Origin: Solidesulfovibrio sp.
GTDB lineage: Bacteria > Desulfobacterota > Desulfovibrionia > Desulfovibrionales > Desulfovibrionaceae
Direction: 5' to 3'
Length of the DNA stretch: 64,000 bases
Assembly (NCBI RefSeq): GCF_038562415.1
Contig: NZ_JBCFBA010000018.1
Span: 51,663 to 115,662, forward strand
Positions 55,052-61,733 of this stretch are shown one piece after another. Position numbers and translations under genes: made by a program. The notes under the pieces are model-generated. The model searched no databases. It was given only the letters and a program-made list of their open reading frames with translations, and was not told the DNA's origin. The first letter of the stretch is position 1; each line of letters opens with the position of its first letter.

Positions 55052-55480
55052 ATGGAATTCACCGCCCTGGCCCTGGCCGTCATGGCCGCCTTCACCGGCG
55101 CGGCCTTTTACATCAACTTCGTCGAGCACCCGGCCCGGCGCGACTTCCTGGACGGCGACATGCTGGCCCAGTGGCAGCGCAGCTACCCGCGCGCCCTCAA
55201 AATGCAGGCGAGCCTGGCCCTGGCCGGCTTTTTCTTCGGCCTCCTGGCCCTTCTCTGGTCCGGCGGGGCGCTCAACCTCACGGGCGCGCTTTTCTCCATC
55301 GCCAACTGGGTCGTGACCTACAAATGGATCATGCCCCTCAACAAGGCGCTCATGACCACCGAACCCGAGGCGGCCGACGCCGCCACGCGGGCGCTGCTCG
55401 AAAAATGGAACATGCTCCACGGCCTGCGCACGGGGCTGGGCTTTCTGGCCGTGGTCTGCTTCTTCGCCGCCCTCCATTAG
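55052..55480 (+). CDS. DUF1772-like membrane protein
   Basis: This 142-residue protein has four predicted helices (about 5-22, 52-70, 78-95, 122-140), with FYINFVEHPARRDFLDG and WVVTYKWIMPLNKALMTTEP between them, and the N(K)AL motif of the DUF1772/anthrone oxygenase-like family. The biochemical role is unknown. It follows the aminotransferase by 20 bp and the Mo/W enzyme comes 15 bp later, so it may belong to either transcription unit. Confidence 0.75.
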   Translation: MEFTALALAVMAAFTGAAFYINFVEHPARRDFLDGDMLAQWQRSYPRALKMQASLALAGFFFGLLALLWSGGALNLTGALFSIANWVVTYKWIMPLNKALMTTEPEAADAATRALLEKWNMLHGLRTGLGFLAVVCFFAALH

Positions 55481-55495
55481 GGGAAATCCGCGGCC

Positions 55496-57604
55496 ATGGC
55501 CCCCGGGGACGGCGAATTTCGCAGCATCTGCCGCGTCTGCCACGGCGGCTGCGCCGCCCGGGTGACCGTCGACGGCGGCCGGGTCGTCACGGTGCGGCCC
55601 TGGCCGGGCTCGCCGTTCAATCGCGGCCGCATGTGCGTCAAGGGCCTGGCCACGCCCCAGGCCATGTACCACCCCGACCGCCTGACCCATCCCCTGAGGC
55701 GCGTCGGGCCGCGCGGCGCGGGCAAGTTCGCCCGGGTCTCCTGGGACGAGGCGCTTTCCGACATCGCCGCGCGCCTGGACGCCTTCCGCCGGGAAACCGG
55801 CCCGGAGTCCGTGGCCCTGGGCCAGGGCACCGGCCGGCACCACTATTTCCACGTCATCCGCTTCGCCAACACCTTCGGCACGCCCAACTGGTACGAGCCG
55901 GGCCTGGCCAACTGCTTCATCCCGCGCATCACCGTCTCCAACCTGACCTACGGCGGCTTCGTCACCGGCGACTACTGCGGGGAGACGCCCCCGCGCACGA
56001 TTCTCTTCTGGGGCCACAACCCGCTGGTGTCCGGCCCGGACGGCGAACTGGCCTTCCCGGTGCGCGACGCCCTGGCCAGGGGGGCCTACGGCATCGCCGT
56101 TGACCCCCGGCGCAGCGAAACGGCCAGGCACTGCGGCCTGTGGCTGCCCATCCGGCCGGGCACCGACGCGGCCCTGGCCCTGGCCATGATCCGGGCGATC
56201 ATCGAGGAGGGCTGGTACGACAGGGACTTCGTGGAGGAATACGGCGCGGGATTCGAGGAACTGCGCCAGCGCGTCGCGGCGGCCAGCCCGGCCTGGGCCG
56301 AGGCCGTGACCGGCGTGCCGGCCGCGTCCCTGCTGGAGGCGGCCCGGCGCTATGCCCTCGACCGCCCGTCCATCCTGGACTGGGGCGTGTCGCTGGAGCA
56401 GAACCCCAACAGCCTGCAAACCGTGCGGGCCGTGGCGATCCTGCGGGGCCTGACCGGCAACCTCGACGTGCCGGGCGGGGACGTCTTCGGGAGCGAACTG
56501 GTGGCCGCCTATCCCGTGCTGCGCCAGGCCCTGCCGCCCGACGCCTGGGCCAGGCGCATCGGCGCGGACCGCTTCAAGCTCCTGGGCGGCTTCCGGGCGT
56601 TTATGCCCTCGGCCCACATCCCCGGGCTTTTTTCGGCCATGCGCACGGGCGACCCGTACCGGGTGCGGGCGCTGCTGCTTTTCGGCAACAATCCCCTGGC
56701 CACGGTGGCCAACAGCCGGGGCGTGCTGGAGTCCCTGCGGGCCCTGGACCTGCTTGTCGTGGCCGACCACTTCCTGACCCCCACGGCCGCCCTGGCTGAC
56801 TATGTCCTGCCCTCGGCTTACTGGCCGGAGATCGACCAGATCATCGAATTGCCCTTTGTCGCCCCGCGCGCCGTGTTCGCCCACCGCGCGCTGGCCACGG
56901 TCGGGGAATGCCGCCAAAACGAGCTGATCCTAAGCGACCTGGCCCGGCGCCTGGGCCTGCCCGGGGCCGACGAGAGCCTGACGGACATTCTGGACCAGCG
57001 CCTGGCCCCCATCGGGCTCACCTTCGAGGAGCTCGCCGACCGGTTCATGGTCCTGGCCCCGCCGCGCTACCACCGCTACCGGGACAAGGGCTTCCGCACG
57101 CCCAGCCGTAAGGTGGAATTTTCCTGCCGGGCCCTGTCCCGCCTGGGCTACGATCCCCTGCCGTCCTATGCCGAACCGCCGGAAAGCCCGGTCTCCGCCC
57201 CGGACGTGGCTCGGGACTATCCCTTGGTCCTGACCACCGGCGCCCGGCGGCCGGAATTCTTCCACAGCGACGGCCGCCAGATCGGGTGCCTGCGCGCCCG
57301 CCGGCCCGATCCGCTGGCCGAACTCGGCCCGGAAACGGCCGCCCGGTACGGCATCGCCGACGGCGACTGGGTGCTGGTGACAAGTCCGCGCGGCGAAATC
57401 CGCATGCGGGCGCGGGTGACGGCGGACATCCGGGAAGGCGTGGTCAGCATCGACCACGGCTGGTGGTTTCCCGAGCGCGGCGGCTTCGATTTCGGGGCGC
57501 TGGCCTCCAATGCCAACGTCCTGACCAACGACGGCCCGCCCTACGATCCGGCCTTCGGCTCCTACCAACTGCGGGGGCTTCTGTGCGCCGTGGCCCGGAT
57601 ATGA
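55496..57604 (+). CDS. Molybdopterin (Mo/W) oxidoreductase of the acetylene-hydratase-like group
   Basis: 702 residues of the DMSO-reductase superfamily. The N-terminal 4Fe-4S motif is CRVCHGGC (12-19) with C47 in GRMCVKG. GTPNWYEPGLANCF puts C140 where the metal-ligating Cys of acetylene hydratase (C141) sits. The MGD-binding domains and a C-terminal beta-barrel (SIDHGWWFPERGG) complete the fold. In acetylene hydratase the residue after the second Fe-S Cys is a catalytic Asp; here the corresponding position is His, so a different reaction is likely. There is no signal peptide, so it is cytoplasmic. There is no in-frame TGA, so no selenocysteine. Confidence 0.85.
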   Translation: MAPGDGEFRSICRVCHGGCAARVTVDGGRVVTVRPWPGSPFNRGRMCVKGLATPQAMYHPDRLTHPLRRVGPRGAGKFARVSWDEALSDIAARLDAFRRETGPESVALGQGTGRHHYFHVIRFANTFGTPNWYEPGLANCFIPRITVSNLTYGGFVTGDYCGETPPRTILFWGHNPLVSGPDGELAFPVRDALARGAYGIAVDPRRSETARHCGLWLPIRPGTDAALALAMIRAIIEEGWYDRDFVEEYGAGFEELRQRVAAASPAWAEAVTGVPAASLLEAARRYALDRPSILDWGVSLEQNPNSLQTVRAVAILRGLTGNLDVPGGDVFGSELVAAYPVLRQALPPDAWARRIGADRFKLLGGFRAFMPSAHIPGLFSAMRTGDPYRVRALLLFGNNPLATVANSRGVLESLRALDLLVVADHFLTPTAALADYVLPSAYWPEIDQIIELPFVAPRAVFAHRALATVGECRQNELILSDLARRLGLPGADESLTDILDQRLAPIGLTFEELADRFMVLAPPRYHRYRDKGFRTPSRKVEFSCRALSRLGYDPLPSYAEPPESPVSAPDVARDYPLVLTTGARRPEFFHSDGRQIGCLRARRPDPLAELGPETAARYGIADGDWVLVTSPRGEIRMRARVTADIREGVVSIDHGWWFPERGGFDFGALASNANVLTNDGPPYDPAFGSYQLRGLLCAVARI

Positions 57605-57640
57605 CGCGGCCGCCCGCCGGGAGTCCCGGGGGCGGCCGCG
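57605..57640. terminator. Bidirectional GC-rich hairpin
   Basis: CGCGGCCGCCC pairs with GGGCGGCCGCG around a 14-nt loop between two convergent genes. No T tract is present. Confidence 0.6.
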
Positions 57641-57653
57641 ACGATCGCCGAGG

Positions 57654-57953
57654 CTACGGTCCGATGTAGATGGGCGGCAGGTACACCCGCACGCCCGGGG
57701 CCTGGGGCGCGGGCCGGCAGTAGCCGGCGGCCCAGACGGTGCCCGGCGGGCAGGGGCGCGGATAATACGCCGGCGGCGGCGGCGGCGGATAGTAGCCCGG
57801 CGGCGGCGGATAATACGGCATGGGCATGCAGCCGCGCGGCCCGTCCCAGAAATAGCCCGGCGGGCAGGGCGGACGCGCCTCGGCGTCCCGCGCCGCGACC
57901 GCGGCGCCGGCGAGGACGCCGGCCAGCAGCAACAGGCAAAGCAGTTTGTTCAT
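57654..57953 (-). CDS. Secreted Pro/Tyr-rich small protein with duplicated Cys motif
   Basis: This 99-residue protein has a signal peptide (about 1-22, LLCLLLLAGVLAGAAVA). The mature part has CPPGYFWDGPRGC and CPPGTVWAAGYC flanking a YYPPPPGYYPPPPPPAYY stretch. The four Cys probably form two disulfides in the periplasm. It resembles short Pro-rich envelope proteins of Desulfovibrio; no function is known. AGGAGA precedes the ATG. It is likely cotranscribed with nothing, being 94 bp from the next minus-strand gene. Confidence 0.7.
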   Translation of the reverse strand: MNKLLCLLLLAGVLAGAAVAARDAEARPPCPPGYFWDGPRGCMPMPYYPPPPGYYPPPPPPAYYPRPCPPGTVWAAGYCRPAPQAPGVRVYLPPIYIGP

Positions 57954-58047
57954 ACACTTCTCCTGGTTGGGGATCGGCGTCCGAGGTGAAACGCAATCCC
58001 ACGGCTACCCTTCTGGCACACTCCCGGCTCCTTGGCAAGAAGCCGCT

Positions 58048-58521
58048 TCACGGCGCGCCGCCACCCAGGCTGATCTGGCGGATGATGGCCGCCACGCGCT
58101 CCTGTTGGGCCTCGAAGTTCTCGCGATTCTTGGCCCCACCCGCCCGCACGTAGCTGGCCAGGGCCTCCACGGCCTGGCGCTGCACCTCGTAGAAACCGAT
58201 CAAAAGCGCCAGGTCCTTTTTCTCCTGCTCGGCCAGCCGCCCCATGAGCCGGTCCTTGAAGGCGGCCAGCACCCAGTCGGCGTAGCGGGCCTGGTCGGCC
58301 AGAGCCCGTTCGGCGTTCTCGCGCGGCAAAATCCCCTTCTCGTAGCGGGCGTGGATTCCCTCCAGGGCCTCGTGGCCGAGCACCAGCCCCTGGCCGGCCA
58401 GCATGCCGATGGTTTGCAAAAACACGTCCCTGGACGGGTCGCGAGCCGGTTCGGCCGCCGTCGCGGCCATGGCCCAGCCGAGGAAAAGCCCGCTCCACAA
58501 CACACAGGCCAGCCGTTTCAC
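58048..58521 (-). CDS. Exported helical protein of unknown function
   Basis: This 157-residue protein has a signal peptide (about 1-25, KRLACVLWSGLFLGWAMAAT) and a helical, charged mature part (LPRENAERALADQARYADWV; LAEQEKKDLALLIGFYEVQR). There are no Cys in the mature region. GGAGGTGAC supports GTG 58521 as start rather than a GTG two codons upstream. It is divergent from the amino-acid-binding protein gene. I do not recognise a family. Confidence 0.65.
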   Translation of the reverse strand: MKRLACVLWSGLFLGWAMAATAAEPARDPSRDVFLQTIGMLAGQGLVLGHEALEGIHARYEKGILPRENAERALADQARYADWVLAAFKDRLMGRLAEQEKKDLALLIGFYEVQRQAVEALASYVRAGGAKNRENFEAQQERVAAIIRQISLGGGAP

Positions 58522-58743
58522 CGTCACCTCCGGGCATGGTTTTTCGTCCTATACCGCCATGGCCGGCAAAGGAAAAGCGGCACCGGCCGCCGGCCGCACC
58601 GAAACGGCCGTGTCCGGCGCCCCCGGCCCGGGGGCGCGTCCGAACAGGCCCGCCCCACCCTCGCGGCGGCATTTTTGGTGGTCGTCGTCCCACGGATCGG
58701 ATAGGGTCGCAGCCAATACGATCCGGCACCACAGGAGGAAACC

Positions 58744-59559
58744 ATGGTCCGTTTCATTCGCATCATCAGCCTGGCCTTCGTGGCCCTGACGATGTGCTGC
58801 GGCACGTCGTCGGCCGCGACAACGCCCTATGACGTCTACGAGGGCAGCAACCTGCGCAGGATCGTGGAGCGCGGCACCCTCGTCGTCGGCATGGAACTCA
58901 AGTTCTGGCCCTTCGAGTACGTGGACGAGAAGGGCAAGCCCGTCGGCTTCGACGTGGAGATCGCCCAGACCCTGGCCGACAGGCTGGGGGTCAAGCTGGA
59001 GATCAAGGACATGGAATGGACGGGCCTCATCCCGGCCCTGTCCGCCGGCAAGATCGACCTCATCATCTCCGGCATCACCGGCACGCTGGAGCGGGCCAAA
59101 TCCATCACCTTCACCTCGCCCTATTTCACCACCGGCCTGTGCGCGCTTCTAAGCACCAAGAAGGCGGCCGACGTCGCGGACGTGGCGGCGCTCGACGCGC
59201 CGGGGCGGGTGCTGGCGGTCAAGACCGGGACCACGGCCGACCTGGTGGCCACCAAGCGCTTCCCCAAGGCCACCATCAACCGCTACAAGGAAGAGACGGC
59301 CTGCGTCCAGGAAGTGGCGGCCGGCCGGGCCGACGCCTTTTTCTACGACCAGCTCTCCATCGCCAAGCACCAGAAGCAGAATCCCGAGACCACCAAGGCG
59401 CTCCTTTCGCCCTTTACCTACGAGCCCTACTGCATCGCCCTGGCCAAGGGGGATTTCGACTGGTGGCAGTGGCTGGAGATGTACCTGGCCACCATCAAGG
59501 CCGACGGCACGCTCGAAACCATCCGTGCCAAGTATTTCAAGGACATCCTCGGCCAATAG
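58744..59559 (+). CDS. Amino-acid ABC transporter periplasmic binding protein (family 3)
   Basis: This 271-residue protein has a signal peptide (about 1-24) and the SBP family 3 pattern: IVERGTLVVGMELKFWPFEY, FDVEIAQTLADRLGVKLEIK, MEWTGLIPALSAGKIDLIIS and GRADAFFYDQL. It probably binds a polar amino acid. The ribosome site AGGAGG lies 7 bp before the ATG. The next gene is 87 bp away and the permease 467 bp away, so they form a loose operon. Confidence 0.88.
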   Translation: MVRFIRIISLAFVALTMCCGTSSAATTPYDVYEGSNLRRIVERGTLVVGMELKFWPFEYVDEKGKPVGFDVEIAQTLADRLGVKLEIKDMEWTGLIPALSAGKIDLIISGITGTLERAKSITFTSPYFTTGLCALLSTKKAADVADVAALDAPGRVLAVKTGTTADLVATKRFPKATINRYKEETACVQEVAAGRADAFFYDQLSIAKHQKQNPETTKALLSPFTYEPYCIALAKGDFDWWQWLEMYLATIKADGTLETIRAKYFKDILGQ

Positions 59560-59646
59560 CCGGCCGACGGCCTGGAAACGTCGCGGCCGCCGGCCAACGC
59601 GGGAAGCGTCCGGCCGGCGGCCCGCCCACGACAAAAGGGAGAGACC

Positions 59647-60030
59647 ATGACCCGTTTCGCATTCCGCGTGCTGTGCGGCCTGCTGCTGGCGGCCTGCTGC
59701 CTGGCGGCCACGGCCCAGGCCGAAAACCGCCAGGTTTTCGCCCACCTGTTCACCGTGCCCACGGACCTGCCCGGCGGCGGGGACGACTCCATGAAACTGC
59801 CCGGATTCGAAGGCTGGCTCGCCCAGTCCTTCGGCGGCTACACCAAGCTCGGCTCCGGGGACGGTGCCTGGAAAAACGAACAGGGACAGGTGGAAATCCA
59901 GGGCAACGTGGTCTACCTGGTCACGGCGGCCCGGGACGTGTCCAAGGACCTGGCCACGCGCCTGGCCGCGGATTTCGGCGAGCGCCAGCCGTACATCCTG
60001 GTTTTCGCGGCGGATCAATTCCGCAAATGA
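59647..60030 (+). CDS. Exported small protein between ABC transporter genes
   Basis: This 127-residue protein has a signal peptide (about 1-25, VLCGLLLAACCLAATAQA) and a mature part with TVPTDLPGGGDDSMKLPGFE and the strand pattern GAWKNEQGQVEIQGNVVYLV, TAARDVSKDLATRLAADFGE. No metal or catalytic motif is evident. It overlaps the permease gene by 4 bp, so it is part of the transporter operon. An accessory or inhibitory partner for the binding protein is inference. Confidence 0.65.
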   Translation: MTRFAFRVLCGLLLAACCLAATAQAENRQVFAHLFTVPTDLPGGGDDSMKLPGFEGWLAQSFGGYTKLGSGDGAWKNEQGQVEIQGNVVYLVTAARDVSKDLATRLAADFGERQPYILVFAADQFRK

Positions 60031-60788
60031 TCCCAAGTCCTTCGCGCCCGGCCGTGCGGCTTTTCCTCCTGGCGGCCGTGGCGGGCATGCTATGGTTCGT
60101 GCTGTCGCGCATCCGCTACCATTGGGATTTCGGCGCGGTGTGGGCCTACCGCGAGATTTTCCTGGCCGGATTCGGCCTGACCGTGGCCGTGTCCGTGGGG
60201 GCCATCGCGCTGGGGCTCGCCCTGGGCCTGGCCTCGGGGCTGGCCTCGGTCTCGGACAACGTCTGGCTGACCGAGATCGCCGCGCTCTATGTCGGGACGT
60301 TTCGCGGCACGCCGCTGCTGGTGCAGATCCTCATTTTCTATTTCTGCGTCGGCGTGGTCGTCCACGTGGACAGCCCCTACCTGATCGGCACGGCGGCCCT
60401 GGGCTTTTTCTCCGGGGCCTACATCTCGGAGATGGTGCGGGCCGGGGTCGAGTCCGTGGACAAGGGGCAATGGGAGACGGCGCTGTCCTCGGGGCTCACC
60501 CGCCGCCAGACCCTTTGTTACGTGGTCTTTCCCCAGGCCCTGCGGCGCATCGTGCCGCCGGTCACGGGCCAGTTCGTGTCCTGCATCAAGGATTCGTCCC
60601 TGCTTTCGGTCATCAGCGTGCGCGAACTGACCAAGGCGGCCGAGGTGGTCAACGCCACCACCTACCGGACTTTCGAGGCCTACCTGCCCCTGGCCCTGCT
60701 CTACCTGCTTCTCACCTGGCCTCTTTCCCACTTGACCGGCCGGCTGGAAAAAGGAATACGAAACGGAAACGCCATGATACCACGCTAG
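60027..60788 (+). CDS. Amino-acid ABC transporter permease
   Basis: This 253-residue permease has five or six membrane helices, LTVAVSVGAIALGLALGLAS, the family motif YVGTFRGTPLLVQIL and the EAA loop GAYISEMVRAGVESVDKGQW then ETALSSGLTRRQTLCYVVFP, which contacts the ATPase. This is the HisM/GlnP type. The operon contains no ATPase gene; the next genes encode a glutaredoxin and a ferredoxin:thioredoxin reductase-like protein, so an ATPase encoded elsewhere must be used. Confidence 0.9.
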   Translation: MIPSPSRPAVRLFLLAAVAGMLWFVLSRIRYHWDFGAVWAYREIFLAGFGLTVAVSVGAIALGLALGLASGLASVSDNVWLTEIAALYVGTFRGTPLLVQILIFYFCVGVVVHVDSPYLIGTAALGFFSGAYISEMVRAGVESVDKGQWETALSSGLTRRQTLCYVVFPQALRRIVPPVTGQFVSCIKDSSLLSVISVRELTKAAEVVNATTYRTFEAYLPLALLYLLLTWPLSHLTGRLEKGIRNGNAMIPR

Positions 60789-60807
60789 CTTTTACAAGGA
60801 GTGCCCC

Positions 60808-61071
60808 ATGAGCGCCGATATCAAGGTCTACGCCCTGTCCACCTGCATGCACTGCAAGCACGCCAAGGAATACCTGGAAGAACACCAAATCCCCTTCGAC
60901 TGCGTCCACGTGGACTTCCTGTCCGGCGAGGAGCGCAACCAGATCATGGATATCGTGCGCAAACTCAACCCGGCCCTGTCCTTTCCCACCATCGTCATCG
61001 GCAACAAGGTCATCGTGGGATTTCGCCGCGACGAGATCGAACAGGCCATCGACGCCTGCGAAAAGAAATGA
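60808..61071 (+). CDS. Glutaredoxin-family protein
   Basis: This 87-residue protein has the active site CMHC (13-16), a cis-Pro in FPTIVIGNKV and the C-terminal VGFRRDEIEQAI. Short glutaredoxin/NrdH-like proteins reduce disulfides with electrons from thioredoxin reductase or another donor. It overlaps the downstream ferredoxin:thioredoxin reductase-like gene by 4 bp (ATGA), which suggests a physical or functional pairing. Confidence 0.88.
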   Translation: MSADIKVYALSTCMHCKHAKEYLEEHQIPFDCVHVDFLSGEERNQIMDIVRKLNPALSFPTIVIGNKVIVGFRRDEIEQAIDACEKK

Positions 61072-61412
61072 ATGCCCGCAGCCTCTACGACACGCTGCGG
61101 CCCATCCAGGAAGCCAAGGGGAATTTCTTCAACCCCGACATGGCCATGACCCTGGACCTCTTGGGCAACCTGCTGGTCAACAAGGAACGCTACGGGTACA
61201 TGGCCTGTCCTTGCCGGCTGGCCTCGGGCTCCTTCGAACTGGACCGGGACGTGGTCTGCCCCTGCCAGTACCGCGACGCCGACGTGGCCGAGTTCGGGGC
61301 CTGCTTTTGCGGGCTCTACGTCTCGGCGGCCGTGCGCGACGGCGAAAAGCCCCTGCCCGTGGTGCCGGAACGACGCCCCATCGAGAAGACCCTGGCCGCC
61401 CTGGGTTCGTAG
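61068..61412 (+). CDS. Ferredoxin:thioredoxin reductase catalytic-chain-like protein
   Basis: This 114-residue protein has the three diagnostic cysteine pairs: CPC (47-49), CPC (64-66) and CFC (79-81, CHC in plants), which bind the 4Fe-4S cluster and the redox disulfide. The subunit reduces thioredoxin with electrons from ferredoxin (established for plants, cyanobacteria and many anaerobes). The variable alpha chain of the plant type is absent, as in other bacterial forms. With the overlapping glutaredoxin gene it forms a likely redox pair. Confidence 0.9.
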   Translation: MNARSLYDTLRPIQEAKGNFFNPDMAMTLDLLGNLLVNKERYGYMACPCRLASGSFELDRDVVCPCQYRDADVAEFGACFCGLYVSAAVRDGEKPLPVVPERRPIEKTLAALGS

Positions 61413-61540
61413 CGCCGGCGCCGTTCTCCGTCGCGGTTCGTGGAGCGCGGGCGCTTCGGGAACCATGAAACACCCCGCAACCGCGATCGCGGCCGGCGTC
61501 TTCGTGGTGCCCGCGGCAGCGTCCTTGCGGCCGAACGCTC

Positions 61541-61564
61541 GCCGCCCGGGCTCCCCCGGGCGGC
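61541..61564 (+). terminator. Hairpin after the Grx/FTR operon
   Basis: GCCGCCCGGG and CCCGGGCGGC form a perfect 10-bp stem with a CTCC loop, followed by a T-rich stretch (TTGCCATTCCTTTGCGG). It lies in the 321-bp gap 61413-61733, which contains no other gene-like feature except the promoter below. Confidence 0.6.
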
Positions 61565-61593
61565 TTGCCATTCCTTTGCGGTTTTCTTATCCT
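61564..61593 (+). promoter_or_regulatory. Candidate sigma-70-type promoter of the hybrid kinase
   Basis: TTGCCA (5 of 6 to the -35 consensus) and TATCCT (4 of 6 to the -10) are spaced by 17 nt. They would place the start of transcription near 61600, about 130 bp before ATG 61734. An in-frame ATG at 61614 would follow this promoter immediately. Confidence 0.4.
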
Positions 61594-61733
61594 CATGAAA
61601 GGTATCGTATTTTATGCGCTCCGCCGCAGCGGTCGCGCATCGTCGTCCAATGGTATGGTCCCGGCCCGCGACCGACGGCGGCAGTCCGTCGCGAGCCCGT
61701 GAAACAGAGCCCGTGTTCGGGGGGCCCCACACG

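Noticed and set aside
55496..57604. Selenocysteine in the Mo/W enzyme
   Set aside because: The metal-ligand position is a TGC cysteine (C140) and there is no in-frame TGA before the final stop.
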